A stretch of 64,000 bases of DNA from positions 1,550,001-1,614,000 of the forward strand of contig NZ_CP059733.1 of the NCBI RefSeq assembly GCF_000948985.2, read 5' to 3'. A program made the translations under genes and the position numbers. The notes under the pieces are model-generated. The model ran no database searches and had not been told where the DNA came from. It saw only the letters and a list, made by a program, of their open reading frames with translations. Below are positions 29,338-39,072 of this stretch, in pieces. This stretch comes from Thalassomonas viridans. GTDB lineage: Bacteria; Pseudomonadota; Gammaproteobacteria; Enterobacterales; Alteromonadaceae. Every line of letters begins with the position of its first letter. Positions within the stretch are counted from its first letter, which is position 1.

Positions 29338-30012
29338 TTACTCTCTCGAACCAAAAATAGCCGAGCCGATCCGGACCATAGTCGAACCCTGGGCTATTGC
29401 CGGTTGTAAATCGCCGGACATGCCCATCGACAGGGTGTCCAGCCGGGGATATTGCTGCTTCAGCTGCATAAACAAGTCCAGCATTTTACCGTAGCTGGAC
29501 AGCGGCGCCTGTTTTTCCGGGATCGCCATCAATCCCCTCAGGCATAAATGGGGGCAGTTTGCTATCTCTTTGGCCAGTTCGGGTAAGTCTGCCACCGTCA
29601 CCCCCGACTTGGATGCTTCGCCGCTAATATTGACTTGTAAACAGACATTGAGGGGAGTATCGTGACCGGAGCGGGCCTGGTCAAGGCGCCGGGCGATTTT
29701 TATCCGGTCGATACTGTGGACCCAGGAAAAATTTTCGGCAATGGGCCGGGTCTTGTTGGACTGGATCGGACCGATAAAATGCCAGCAAATATCGGGTAAG
29801 TGCTTTAACCGGGCGATCTTGTCTACGGCCTCCTGGACATAGCTTTCGCCGAATGCCCGCTGCCCGCAGCGGTAAGCCTGTTCGATTAACGCGGCGGCTT
29901 TGGTTTTGCTGACCGCCAGCAGTTCTACCGTTTCCCTGGGGCGGTTTGCCTGTTGGCAGCTTTGTGAAATTTGCTGTTCAATCAAGGCTAGATTATCTTT
30001 AATGTTAATCAT
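29338..30012 (-). CDS. yggS: YggS-family PLP-homeostasis protein
   Basis: 224 residues, a PLP-binding TIM-barrel protein without known enzyme activity that buffers pyridoxal phosphate and affects amino-acid balance. Conserved blocks: LLAVSKTKAAALIEQAYRCGQRAFGESYVQEA (PLP Lys in SKTK), HFIGPIQSNK, VCLQVNISGEASKSGV, and LSMGMSGDLQPAIAQGSTMVRIGSAIFG. Head of the yggS-proC-yggT operon, divergent from pilT. Confidence 0.94.
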   Translation of the reverse strand: MINIKDNLALIEQQISQSCQQANRPRETVELLAVSKTKAAALIEQAYRCGQRAFGESYVQEAVDKIARLKHLPDICWHFIGPIQSNKTRPIAENFSWVHSIDRIKIARRLDQARSGHDTPLNVCLQVNISGEASKSGVTVADLPELAKEIANCPHLCLRGLMAIPEKQAPLSSYGKMLDLFMQLKQQYPRLDTLSMGMSGDLQPAIAQGSTMVRIGSAIFGSRE

Positions 30013-30081
30013 TTAACTTATATCAATTCCCAGTTATTTGTTGGAAAATTTACTCGACAAATCATTGCCAAAGAGGTCGTT

Positions 30082-31124
30082 ATGGACATTACCGAATTAT
30101 TAGCATTTAGCGTGCAACATAATGCATCAGATCTACACCTATCCACGGGGACGCCGCCTTCCATCAGGGTTGACGGTGATGTCCGCAAGCTTAATATTCC
30201 GGCTTTTGATGAAAAAGACGTTAACGCTTTAGTCTATGATATTATGAACGATCGCCAGCGCAAAGACTATGAAGAAAATTTCGAAGTGGATTTTTCTTTT
30301 GAAGTCCCCAACCTGGCGCGTTTCAGGGTCAATGCCTTTAACCAGAACCGCGGCCCGGCGGCGGTTTTTCGTACCATCCCCAGCAAAATCCTGTCGCTGG
30401 AAGAATTGGGCTGCCCGGACATTTTCCGCGACATTGCCGACAACCCCCGCGGTTTAGTGCTGGTTACCGGCCCCACAGGTTCCGGTAAGTCCACCACGCT
30501 GGCGGCCATGGTGGATTATATCAATCAGAATAAACACGACCATATCCTCACCATAGAAGACCCGATTGAATTCGTGCATGACAATAAATCCTGTTTGATC
30601 AACCAGCGGGAAGTGCACAGGGATACCTTAAGTTTCAGCGCCGCGCTGCGCTCCGCCCTGAGGGAAGACCCGGACGTGATCCTGGTGGGGGAGATGCGGG
30701 ATCTGGAAACCATACGCCTGGCGATGACGGCTGCAGAAACCGGCCACCTGGTGTTTGGCACTTTACACACCACTTCGGCGCCGAAAACCATAGACAGGAT
30801 TATCGATGTCTTCCCGGGAGAAGAAAAGGCCATGGTGCGCTCTATGCTGTCGGAATCCCTGCGGGCGGTAATTTCCCAGACCTTAGTGAAAAAAGTCGGC
30901 GGCGGCCGGGTGGCGGCCCATGAAATCATGATAGGGGTGCCGGCATCCGCAACCTGATCCGCGAAGACAAAATTGCCCAGATGTATTCGGCCATCCAGAC
31001 CGGCATGTCCCACGGCATGCAGACCATGGACCAGTGCCTGCTAAACCTGGTGAACCGCGGCCTGATTTCGCGCCAGGATGCCAGGGACAAAGCGTCGGAT
31101 AAAAACCAGTTTGCCGGTTATTAA
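30082..31124 (+). pseudogene. pilT: Pilus retraction ATPase PilT, frameshifted
   Basis: Twitching-motility ATPase that disassembles type IV pili. The Walker A GPTGSGKST, IEDPIEFVH Asp box and Walker B region (DPDVILVGEMRD) are intact. A single base is missing near 30945-30946: the sequence reads GTGCCGGCATCC, where GTGCCGGCAATCC would restore PAIRNLIRED. The first frame stops at 30957 after ...MIGVPASAT. The other frame continues with RNLIREDKIAQMYSAIQTG to a stop at 31122-31124, giving a normal 347-residue protein if repaired. The break falls inside the AIRNLIRE motif, which is needed for retraction in studied PilTs. It is either a real loss of function or a sequencing error. The neighbouring pilU is intact. 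Confidence 0.92.
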
Positions 31125-31180
31125 GGCGGTATTGCCGCAGACAAAAAGAATTAATGTGAGCTTTAAACAAGGTAAGGCCA

Positions 31181-32311
31181 ATGACGTTTCATGACTTATT
31201 GAGAAAAATGATCCAGGAAGACGCTTCGGATATGTTTGTGTCCGCCAAACTGGCCGTAAGCGCGAAAATCAACGGCGAGCTGCAGCCGATACATGATCAG
31301 GTTTTAACGCCGGAAGAGGCGCTTTCCCTGGTGCATGATGCCATGACGGCAAAGCAGAAGCAGGAATTTGATGAAACCAAGGAATGCAACTTTGCCATCT
31401 CGGTGGACGGCATTGGTCGATTCAGGGTGTCGGCCTTTTGGCAGCGGGACATGGCGGGCATGGTGATTCGCCGTATCGTGACCGAGATCCCGGATGCCGA
31501 CGATCTCGGGCTGCCGCCTGTGATGAAAGACGTGGTGATGTCAAAACGCGGCTTAGTGCTGTTTGTCGGCGGTACCGGCACGGGTAAGTCGACTTCCATG
31601 GCCTCCCTGATAGGTTTTCGCAACCGCAATTCCCGCGGCCATATCCTGACCATAGAAGACCCGGTGGAATTTGTGCACGACCACGGCAAGTGTATGGTGA
31701 CTCAGCGCGAGGTCGGGCTGGATACCGAATCTTTCGATGCCGCCCTGAAAAGCTCACTGCGCCAGGCGCCGGACGTGATCCTCATCGGTGAGATCCGCAG
31801 CCAGGAAGTGATGGAATACGCCTTGAGTTTCGCCGAAACCGGGCATTTGTGTATCGCCACTTTGCACGCCAATAACGCCAACCAGGCCATTGACCGTATC
31901 ATGCACCTGGTGCCGGCGGAGCAGCACGGCAAGCTGCTTTTCGATCTGGCATTGAACCTGCGCGGCATTATCGCCCAGCAGCTGATCCCCACCAAAGACG
32001 GTAATGGCCGGGTGGCGGCGATAGAGATCCTGCTTAATTCGCCTTTTGTCGCCGAACTGATCAAAAAAGGCGAAGTGGGCGGCATTAAAGAAGTGATGGA
32101 AAAGTCCAATGACCTGGGTATGCAAACCTTCGACCAGGCGCTGTTTAACCTGTATCAGCAGGGGCAAATCAATTATGCCGATGCCCTGCATCATGCCGAT
32201 TCACCCAATGACCTGCGCTTGATGATCAAGCTGCGCAGCAATGACCAGACCGGACTGGGGGGCCTGAGTGGCGTTACCATAGACGGCCTGGAGCCGGACG
32301 CCGACCATTAG
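31181..32311 (+). CDS. pilU: PilU-type pilus retraction ATPase
   Basis: 376 residues of the PilT/PilU family. PilU works with PilT in pilus retraction but is not sufficient alone in most species. Walker A GGTGTGKST near residue 131, the Asp box IEDPVEFVHDHGKC, and LRQAPDVILIGEIRS with the His box ATLHANNANQ are all present. The C-terminal region has ETHQRI-less PilU features and an extended tail rich in Asp/Leu (LRLMIKLRSNDQTGLGGLSG). It follows pilT by 56 bases with its own AAGG-type site and is probably co-transcribed. Confidence 0.94.
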   Translation: MTFHDLLRKMIQEDASDMFVSAKLAVSAKINGELQPIHDQVLTPEEALSLVHDAMTAKQKQEFDETKECNFAISVDGIGRFRVSAFWQRDMAGMVIRRIVTEIPDADDLGLPPVMKDVVMSKRGLVLFVGGTGTGKSTSMASLIGFRNRNSRGHILTIEDPVEFVHDHGKCMVTQREVGLDTESFDAALKSSLRQAPDVILIGEIRSQEVMEYALSFAETGHLCIATLHANNANQAIDRIMHLVPAEQHGKLLFDLALNLRGIIAQQLIPTKDGNGRVAAIEILLNSPFVAELIKKGEVGGIKEVMEKSNDLGMQTFDQALFNLYQQGQINYADALHHADSPNDLRLMIKLRSNDQTGLGGLSGVTIDGLEPDADH

Positions 32312-32319
32312 TCCTTTTG

Positions 32320-32363
32320 CCCGCCTGGTTATGCTTTTAGCCTAAAAACCATAACCAGGCGGG
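32320..32363. repeat. Long inverted repeat between convergent genes
   Basis: 14-bp perfect arms CCCGCCTGGTTATG/CATAACCAGGCGGG. Inside them is a second short complement (TTTTAG/CTAAAA) that extends the stem almost to the loop. It overlaps the last codons of the AEC transporter gene and follows pilU by 8 bases. There is no strong T-tract outside the stem. It probably terminates or protects the 3' ends of both transcripts. Confidence 0.8.
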
Positions 32364-33305
32364 AATGGTAACCACAGACATCACAGTACTCACCACCACG
32401 GCACCGGCTAGGGTTTCCTGGTGCTTTTCTTGCATTTTGGCAATCAGGTAGGCATTTACCCCTATCGGACTGGCGCTTAAAACGACTAATACCGTAGTGA
32501 TCATAGGCTCCAGCCGTAACAGGTAAAAGGCCGTGGCAAATACCAGAGCGGGCAGGATAATCAGCTTGATAATACTGGCAAGCATAATAAAGCCGATTTC
32601 ATTGCGCACCTGGTAATAGGCCAGCGAAGCGCCGAGAATAAAGAGTGCCAAAGTGATGGCGGGTTTTCCCAGCAGCACCAGGGCATCGCCGATAATACCG
32701 GGCAGCGGAATTGCCAGCAGGTTAAACGCCAGGCCGGACAGGATGCTGATGATCAGCGGGTTATTAAAGGTCTGTTTAAAAAAGCCCGCCCAATCAAAGC
32801 CTCTTCTCTTAGAGACATTAGGGGCATTAGCGGAAGTTGCTTCGTCCTGATCCCCCCTGGCGGCAATGGCGCTGGTTAACCCGAATAATAGGGTGCTGTG
32901 GAAGGTGATAATCAAAAACACCAGGGCCACCACCTGCTCGCCTATCACGGTAAGCAATACCGGCAGGCCGACGATCACGGTATTGGAGTAACTGGCCCCT
33001 AAGGCAAACACCGCCGAGGCGGGATAATTTTTTCGGTATCTGTTATGGAAAAAGTAATTCGCCAGCCCCGCCAGCAGGTAACAGCACAGCAGCGGCAGGT
33101 AAAACCCGGCAAAAAACTTTGTATCCACCATACCGGAAAAATCCGCATTGGCCATCTGGTAAAACAAAAAGGCGGGAATGGAGTAAAAGAAGGTAAATTT
33201 ACTTAAGGCATCTACCTGGGCTTTATTTAGCTTATTGGTTTTGCATAGGATAAAGCCCGACAGGGCGACCAGGATAAGGGGGGAGATAACCGAAATAATA
33301 TTCAT
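32337..33305 (-). CDS. AEC-family permease
   Basis: 322 residues, about ten transmembrane helices in the auxin-efflux-carrier fold. Recognisable parts: LVALSGFILCKTNKLNKAQVDALSKFTFFYSIPAFLFY near the start, FALGASYSNTVIVGLPVL near 100, and the second half KLIILPALVFATAFYL plus VVVLSASPIGVNAYLIA near 285. A hydrophilic loop (about 155-170) carries DEATSANAPNVSKRR. Substrates in the family include malate, malonate and other organic acids, and this one is unknown. Monocistronic on the minus strand. Confidence 0.88.
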   Translation of the reverse strand: MNIISVISPLILVALSGFILCKTNKLNKAQVDALSKFTFFYSIPAFLFYQMANADFSGMVDTKFFAGFYLPLLCCYLLAGLANYFFHNRYRKNYPASAVFALGASYSNTVIVGLPVLLTVIGEQVVALVFLIITFHSTLLFGLTSAIAARGDQDEATSANAPNVSKRRGFDWAGFFKQTFNNPLIISILSGLAFNLLAIPLPGIIGDALVLLGKPAITLALFILGASLAYYQVRNEIGFIMLASIIKLIILPALVFATAFYLLRLEPMITTVLVVLSASPIGVNAYLIAKMQEKHQETLAGAVVVSTVMSVVTIPAWLWFLG

Positions 33306-33407
33306 GAAAGTCTTGCTGTTGGCCCGGGGTAGTTGTTTTTATTAAAAAGCGATAATGCTTTATGGGTTTACACCCGCTCCCCGTTCCGTTTAGGAGCCGG
33401 GTAAATC

Positions 33408-33851
33408 TTAACCGTAGAGATGTTCAAAATAGCTTTCGATGATCAGCTTGGCGGACTGGGCATCGATATTGTCTTTTTTCAGGTTGCGGTAGCCTCCCTG
33501 GGCAAACAACCTTTCTTTGGCATCGGCTGTGGTCAGCCTTTCGTCCTGAAACTCCACCTTTTTACCGAAACGTCCGGCAAGGCGGTTACCGAATTTTCTC
33601 GCATCCAGGGTCAGTTGCTGCTCACTGCCGTCCATATTCAAAGGCAGGCCCACCACCAGATAATCCGGCTGCCATTCTTTGAGGTATTTCTCCAGGTTAT
33701 CCCAATGGGGAATACCGTCGTTGGCCTTGACCGAACCCAGAGGGGAAGCCGTGCCGGTAAGCTCCTGGCCGACGGCGACACCTATGTATTTTTTTCCGAA
33801 ATCAAACCCTAGTACTGTACGTTCGCCGATATTTTTACTGCTGCGGCTCAT
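33408..33851 (-). CDS. ruvX: Holliday junction resolvase-like nuclease RuvX
   Basis: 147 residues of the YqgF/RuvX family (RNase H fold). [14 protein letters not shown] near residue 15 and the [14 protein letters not shown] and [11 protein letters not shown] segments hold the expected acidic residues. Work in E. coli points to a role in 16S rRNA 5'-end processing and resolution of junctions. Follows yqgE with a 33-base gap in the conserved gshB-yqgE-ruvX order. Confidence 0.93.
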   Translation of the reverse strand: MSRSSKNIGERTVLGFDFGKKYIGVAVGQELTGTASPLGSVKANDGIPHWDNLEKYLKEWQPDYLVVGLPLNMDGSEQQLTLDARKFGNRLAGRFGKKVEFQDERLTTADAKERLFAQGGYRNLKKDNIDAQSAKLIIESYFEHLYG

Positions 33852-33884
33852 TTATTGTGTCCTGTATTCTTGTTATTTTACTCT

Positions 33885-34439
33885 TTAAGCGTGGCCAACA
33901 TCGGAAGAGAGGTTGGCGATATCAAAGCCGATTTTTTCGGTGGCTTTTTTCCAGCGCTCTTCTATCGGGGTCTTAAATAAAATATCGTTGTCGGCGTCGA
34001 TCACCAGCCAGGAGTTTTGCTGTATTTCCTGCTCCAGCTGTCCCGGTCCCCAACCCGAGTAACCTAAGGTCACCATAAAGTGCTCCGGCGCCTTGTCCGT
34101 GCCCAGGGCCATCAGGATATCTTTTGAGGTGGTGATCATAACATCGTCACTTAAGGACAAAGAGCTGTTCCAGCCGCTTTGCGGACTGTGCAGCACAAAA
34201 CCCCGCTGCTGCGATACCGGACCGCCGGAAAGCACCTGCTGCTCCAGTTTGGGGCTTTCTTCCAGGCCATCGTCTATCTGGGACAACAGTTCGTTTAAGG
34301 TGATATTTACAGGCATGTTAATAACCAGTCCCATAGCACCTTCGTCATTATGCTCACAGATGTAAGTGACGGTTTTACTAAAGTACGAGTCTCCCAATGA
34401 AGGCATCGCAATCAGAAATTGGTTTTCTAAGCTTTCCAT
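33885..34439 (-). CDS. yqgE: YqgE/AlgH-family protein
   Basis: 184 residues, UPF0301. Signature parts: MESLENQFLIAMPSLGDSYFSKTVTYICEHNDEGAMGLVINMPV at the N-terminus, VLSGGPVSQQRGFVLHSP near 77, and LGYSGWGPGQLEQEIQQNSWLVIDAD near 133. The biochemical role is unknown. In Pseudomonas the homologue AlgH affects alginate regulation. The ATG at 34439 has a near-perfect GGAGGT 6 bases upstream, whereas an in-frame upstream start has none. Operon with gshB and ruvX. Confidence 0.94.
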   Translation of the reverse strand: MESLENQFLIAMPSLGDSYFSKTVTYICEHNDEGAMGLVINMPVNITLNELLSQIDDGLEESPKLEQQVLSGGPVSQQRGFVLHSPQSGWNSSLSLSDDVMITTSKDILMALGTDKAPEHFMVTLGYSGWGPGQLEQEIQQNSWLVIDADNDILFKTPIEERWKKATEKIGFDIANLSSDVGHA

Positions 34440-34488
34440 TTTTTTACCTCCGATAATCACCTTAACTATTTACTAAAGACAAGGCTTG

Positions 34489-35439
34489 TTATCGACCAAG
34501 GCGCGATTCTATCGCGTCCATCAACTTGCCGCTGATATTGATCGGATAAGCCGCTTCGATTTCCCTGATACAGGTCGGGCTGGTGACATTGATTTCCGTC
34601 ACCTTATCGCCGATCACATCCAGACCGACAAAAATCAAGCCGCGTTTCTTCAATTCCGGGGCTATGGTTTCCGCTATATACCTGTCGCTGGCACTCAAAG
34701 GCCTGGCTTCGCCGCGGCCACCCGCCGCCAGGTTACCCCGGGTTTCCCCCTGGGCCGGGATCCGCGCCAGGCAGTAGGGCATAGGCTCGCCGTCAACAAT
34801 CAAAATACGCTTATCGCCGTCTTTAATTTCCGGCATGTACTCTTGAACCATAGCATATTGGCTGCCATGTGCGGTAAGCGTTTCCAAAATGACGCCGATA
34901 TTGGCATCATTCGGTTTGATATGGAAAATGGAAGAACCCCCCATGCCGTCCAGGGGCTTGATAATGACGTCTTTATGCTGCTGGTGAAAACTGCGGATAC
35001 GATCGCAATCCCGGGTCACTAAGGTTCTGGCGGTAAGCTCGGAGAACCAGGCGGTGAACAGCTTTTCATTGCAGTCGCGCAGGCTTTGCGGTTTATTGAC
35101 GATCAGGGTGCCGTCAAGCTCGGCCCGCTCCAGCATATAGGTGGCGTAGATATACTCGGTATCAAAAGGCGGATCTTTGCGCATCAGCACCGCATCGAGC
35201 TCGCTGACGGCGATATCCCGGGGATCGCTGAGTTCATACCAGTGTTCGGGATCATTAAAGACACGCACCTTGTGGGTTTGTGCCCGGGACTGGCCCTGTT
35301 CCAGGTATAAGTCCTGCATTTCCATATAATAGATTTCATAACCCCGGGTTTGCGCTTCCAGCATCATTGCCATGGATGAATCTTTTTTTACATTCACCTG
35401 CGAGATGGGGTCCATCACGATACCAAGTTTGATTGTCAT
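34489..35439 (-). CDS. gshB: Glutathione synthetase
   Basis: Joins gamma-glutamylcysteine and glycine with ATP, the second step of glutathione synthesis. 316 residues with the ATP-grasp layout: N-terminal MTIKLGIVMDPISQVNVKKDSSMAML-like block, VLMRKDPPFDTEYIYATYMLE near 85, KPLDGMGGSSIF near 162, and GLDVIGDKVTEINVTSPT near 275. Head of the gshB-yqgE-ruvX run. rsmE lies just upstream on the same strand with a 36-base gap. Confidence 0.96.
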   Translation of the reverse strand: MTIKLGIVMDPISQVNVKKDSSMAMMLEAQTRGYEIYYMEMQDLYLEQGQSRAQTHKVRVFNDPEHWYELSDPRDIAVSELDAVLMRKDPPFDTEYIYATYMLERAELDGTLIVNKPQSLRDCNEKLFTAWFSELTARTLVTRDCDRIRSFHQQHKDVIIKPLDGMGGSSIFHIKPNDANIGVILETLTAHGSQYAMVQEYMPEIKDGDKRILIVDGEPMPYCLARIPAQGETRGNLAAGGRGEARPLSASDRYIAETIAPELKKRGLIFVGLDVIGDKVTEINVTSPTCIREIEAAYPINISGKLMDAIESRLGR

Positions 35440-35475
35440 TAAATTTTCCTATCTTCTTTGAGCTGAAAAAGTCAG

Positions 35476-36222
35476 CTAGGCTAAGTCACCAAAACGGCAT
35501 TGCAGTGCTGAGATGGCGGTTAATGCGGCCGTCTCCGTGCGCAGTACCCTGGGGCCGAGTAAAATATCAACAAAGCCGGCGCCATTGGCCTGGTTTATTT
35601 CTTCATCGCTTAATCCGCCTTCCGGGCCGATCAACAACCTGACCCTTTGATTTTCCTGCGGCAAGGTCATAATGGAGTGTTGCGCCCTGGGATGCAGATT
35701 CAGCTTTAACGCCGAGGTTTCCTGGCCGAGCCACTCGGATAAACTGACAGGATCGGCGACCACAGGCACGGCGCAGCGGCCGCTTTGTTCGCAGGCGCTG
35801 ATGACGATTTTTTGCCACTGGTCGCGCTTTTTGGCCAGACGTTCGCCGCTGAGTTTAACGCCGCAGCGTTCGGTGAATACCGGGGTGATGGTATTGACCC
35901 CTAACTCCACCGATTTTTGCAAGGTGAAATCCATACGGTCGCCCCGGGAGATCCCCTGGCCTAAATGGATATTGAGGGGGGATTCATTGCTGACCACCTG
36001 GCAGTCCGTCAGTAAAACCTCGGCCTGTTTTTTCGTGACATTAACCAGCTCTCCCTGATACTGGCAGTAGTTGCCGTCTGTTAACCGGCCATTAAACAAG
36101 GTGACCATATCACCCTCATTTAATCTGAGTACCCTGATGGTATGACCGAATGCATCGGTATTTAATTGCACTTTTTCGCCAACTTTTAACGGCTGGTCTT
36201 GATAAATTCGCGGATTTCGCAT
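35476..36222 (-). CDS. rsmE: 16S rRNA m3U1498 methyltransferase
   Basis: 248 residues of the RsmE family, a SPOUT methylase acting on U1498 in the decoding region of 16S rRNA. The N-terminal PUA-like part (MRNPRIYQDQPLKVGEKVQL) and the knotted C-terminal part with LLIGPEGGLSDEEI and LLGPRVLRTETAALTAIS match the family closely. It precedes gshB and is probably co-transcribed with it, as in E. coli. Confidence 0.95.
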   Translation of the reverse strand: MRNPRIYQDQPLKVGEKVQLNTDAFGHTIRVLRLNEGDMVTLFNGRLTDGNYCQYQGELVNVTKKQAEVLLTDCQVVSNESPLNIHLGQGISRGDRMDFTLQKSVELGVNTITPVFTERCGVKLSGERLAKKRDQWQKIVISACEQSGRCAVPVVADPVSLSEWLGQETSALKLNLHPRAQHSIMTLPQENQRVRLLIGPEGGLSDEEINQANGAGFVDILLGPRVLRTETAALTAISALQCRFGDLA

Positions 36223-36578
36223 CTCTGGTTAAGGTCTGCCTTAAATCATGTCTTCCTGCCGTTTTATACCAGATGATTTTTCATTGGCTAATCAGTTGAT
36301 TACTCTGTAATTCTGGCAGAAATTAAAAAAGTCTCTGCTACCAAGATAAGGGCGAAAAAGTGAAATTACAATGGCGGTGGGAATTTTTCTGTTTTGCCGT
36401 CGAAGTATTTCCGTTAGAAATAAACCCTGCACTTTGCCTTCCCGGCATTGCAGGCTAAATATATCCAATAAAAAAACCAACACAGCGGCTGTGTTGGTTT
36501 TTTTATTCAGGATGAATGCTATGTCACGATTACATGGATGTGAAGCTGTGACGATACTAAAGCTAATGTAGGTAAAAC
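36223..36578. other. Intergenic region holding the metK terminator
   Basis: No gene seen. Between the rsmE start and the metK stop. It holds the terminator at 36470-36504. The remaining sequence should carry the rsmE promoter. Confidence 0.5.
36470..36504 (-). terminator. Rho-independent terminator after metK
   Basis: AACCAACACAG/CTGTGTTGGTT with a 3-base loop, flanked by A and T runs so that either strand could use it. 75 bases past the metK stop. Confidence 0.9.
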
Positions 36579-37766
36579 TTATAAACCGGCGGCCTGGCGT
36601 AACTCGTCGGCCTTATCGGTTTTTTCCCAGGTAAAGGCGGTGAAGGTATCATCGCCTACCGTCATTTCAAACGGGTTGCGGCCAAAGTGACCGTAGGCCG
36701 CTGTCGGACGGTACATAGGGTGTAACAGATCCAGCATCTTAGTGATGGCATACGGACGTAAATCAAAGTGTTCACGTACCAGGGCTATCAGCTTGTCGTT
36801 GGCGATTTTGCCTGTGCCGAAGGTTTCCACGTGAATGGAAGTCGGCTCGGCAACACCGATAGCGTAGGAAATCTGGATTTCACAGCGGTCGGCTAAACCG
36901 GCGGCCACTATGTTTTTCGCCACATAGCGACCGGCATAGGCGGCGCTGCGGTCTACTTTTGACGGATCTTTACCTGAGAAAGCTCCGCCGCCGTGACGGG
37001 CCATACCGCCATAGGTATCAACAATGATCTTACGGCCGGTCAGACCGCAATCACCAACCGGGCCGCCAATCACGAAGTTGCCGGTGGGGTTGATATGAAA
37101 CTTGGTGGCTTTGGTCAGCAATTCTTCCGGTAAGGTGTGCTTGATGATCAGCTCCATGACCGCTTCCTGCAAGTCAGACTGTTTGACTTCCGGGTTGTGC
37201 TGGGTTGATAACACCACTGTGTCTATGGCGACAGGTTTGTCATTTTCGTAAACAAAGGTAACCTGGCTTTTGGCGTCCGGACGCAACCAGGGCAGCAGGC
37301 CGGATTTTCTGGCTTCTGCCTGACGCTCGACGATGCGGTGCGAATAACAGATAGGGGCCGGCATCAAAACGTCGGTTTCGTTGCTGGCATAGCCAAACAT
37401 CAGTCCCTGGTCGCCGGCGCCCTGATCTTCAGGCTTGGAGCGGTCAACGCCCTGGGCGATATCAACAGACTGTTTACCTATCAGGTTCATGATACCGCAG
37501 GTGTTGCCGTCGTAGCCGACTTCGGAAGAGGTATAACCGATATCGTTGATCACCTGGCGGGTCAGATCTTCCAGATCAACCCAGGCAGAAGTGGTGATTT
37601 CTCCGGAGATAATGGCAACACCGGTTTTTACCATGGTTTCACAGGCAACCCGGGCATATTTATCTTCAGCTATGATGGCGTCAAGCACCGCATCTGAGAT
37701 CTGATCGGCAATTTTATCAGGATGTCCTTCAGAAACAGATTCAGAAGTAAAAAAATGTGTAGACAT
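36579..37766 (-). CDS. metK: S-adenosylmethionine synthase
   Basis: Makes AdoMet from methionine and ATP. 395 residues against 384 in E. coli. [26 protein letters not shown] at the N-terminus, [12 protein letters not shown] near residue 118, the ATP-binding [33 protein letters not shown] near 260, and the C-terminal YGHFGR are all present. GAGGG precedes the ATG. Monocistronic. Two adjacent 8-base MetJ-like boxes lie 116 bases upstream. Confidence 0.97.
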   Translation of the reverse strand: MSTHFFTSESVSEGHPDKIADQISDAVLDAIIAEDKYARVACETMVKTGVAIISGEITTSAWVDLEDLTRQVINDIGYTSSEVGYDGNTCGIMNLIGKQSVDIAQGVDRSKPEDQGAGDQGLMFGYASNETDVLMPAPICYSHRIVERQAEARKSGLLPWLRPDAKSQVTFVYENDKPVAIDTVVLSTQHNPEVKQSDLQEAVMELIIKHTLPEELLTKATKFHINPTGNFVIGGPVGDCGLTGRKIIVDTYGGMARHGGGAFSGKDPSKVDRSAAYAGRYVAKNIVAAGLADRCEIQISYAIGVAEPTSIHVETFGTGKIANDKLIALVREHFDLRPYAITKMLDLLHPMYRPTAAYGHFGRNPFEMTVGDDTFTAFTWEKTDKADELRQAAGL

Positions 37767-37881
37767 AAACCCTCAATATCAATTAACAAGTACCTGAATA
37801 AGACGCACAGGTGTAATTAGTGTTAAAATTTTTCACAATTCTACCTTTATGTTGAAGCTTTTTCTATGATTATTTACGCCT

Positions 37882-37897
37882 AGATGGCTAAATGGCT
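37882..37897. promoter_or_regulatory. Possible MetJ boxes upstream of metK
   Basis: Two directly adjacent 8-mers, AGATGGCT and AAATGGCT. Against the met-box consensus AGACGTCT they match at 6 and 5 of 8 positions. Tandem 8-base spacing is the MetJ rule, but the matches are weak. metJ is not in the window. Confidence 0.25.
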
Positions 37898-38016
37898 TAA
37901 ATCTGCAATCTTGGGAGCCAATGAAATTATCTGCTGTTGAGGAAAAATGATAGTGAGGTTTCTTGTATATATTTGATTTATATGTGATATTTTTCTTGTT
38001 TGTTTTTGTGTAGAGG

Positions 38017-38892
38017 CTACAGCGCCAGGGACTCCAGAGAAACCGGACCTTGCCATAGCTTTGAGATCACTTGTTCCTGATCGGCTTTCAGATGACCTGC
38101 AGAGCTAAAAAAGCGGATATTACCGTTTTGGCAGCTGGGGGCGCTAAGCCGGTGCTTCTCCAGCTGGCGTTTTAATTCCCGGGTGACCGGGCTGGCGGTT
38201 TCAATAACCTTGATATCTTTGCCTGTGATTAACTGAATTTTTTCCTGTAAAAAAGGATAGTGGGTGCAGCCAAGCACTAAGCTGTCTATGCCCTGCGCCA
38301 TCAGGGGAAACAGGTATTCCTCTAATAAAGCGTGACATTGCCGGCTGTTTAACTTGCCCTGCTCAATCAGTTCCACCAGCCCGGGGCAGGGCTGAATAAA
38401 AACTTCCACCCCTGCGCTGTATTTCTCCACCAGAGCTAAAAAACGTTGGTTTTTTGCGGTGGCACTGGTTACCAGGATGGCAACTTTTTTACTTTTACTG
38501 TTTTGGGCGGCGGGTTTGATGGCCGGTTCAACCCCGATCACCGGCAAGCTTATTTGTGCCCTGAGCTGGTCTATGGCATTGACGGTGGCGGTATTGCAGG
38601 CAATAACCAGGGCTTTGGCATTTAACCTGATGAGTTGTTCGGCAATTAAATTAACTCTTTCGGTGATCAACTCAACCTTTTTATCGCCATAAGGGGCATA
38701 GGCGCTGTCGGCCACATAAACCAGCTGCTCTTGAGGCAAATGCTGGCGGATACACTTGGCAATGGACAAACCGCCGACTCCGGAATCAAAAATGCCTATT
38801 GTTTTAGCTGACTTGCCTTGGGTCTGTTTAGTGTTATCTGGCTGGTTTGGGTTAAAAGCAGTAGGCTGCTGTTTAAATCTGTTTGATGTCAT
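38017..38892 (-). CDS. murI: Glutamate racemase
   Basis: Supplies D-glutamate for peptidoglycan. 291 residues. GIFDSGVGGLSIAKCIRQHLP near residue 33, the first catalytic Cys in VIACNTATVNAI near 97, and the second in LVLGCTHYPFLQEKI near 208 are the defining blocks. The first 28 residues are a hydrophilic extension (FKQQPTAFNPNQPDNTKQTQ) beyond the usual start. AGGA is only about 2 bases before the ATG, so a start further downstream is possible but no ATG is available before the conserved region. Confidence 0.95.
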   Translation of the reverse strand: MTSNRFKQQPTAFNPNQPDNTKQTQGKSAKTIGIFDSGVGGLSIAKCIRQHLPQEQLVYVADSAYAPYGDKKVELITERVNLIAEQLIRLNAKALVIACNTATVNAIDQLRAQISLPVIGVEPAIKPAAQNSKSKKVAILVTSATAKNQRFLALVEKYSAGVEVFIQPCPGLVELIEQGKLNSRQCHALLEEYLFPLMAQGIDSLVLGCTHYPFLQEKIQLITGKDIKVIETASPVTRELKRQLEKHRLSAPSCQNGNIRFFSSAGHLKADQEQVISKLWQGPVSLESLAL

Positions 38893-39072
38893 TGTCCTGC
38901 GGAGTTCTTTTCATGGCCTATCGCCGGGCAGTTATATTGGCTTTTGCCGGGAAAGTAAAGTTTCACCTTTGTTATAGCTCAAAAAACACTATATAAACTT
39001 AAATATTTACATAGTGGGTTTGCTTTGCTATTTTATCATTCCATGGCTTGTCGTATAAAAAGGAAACCTTCC

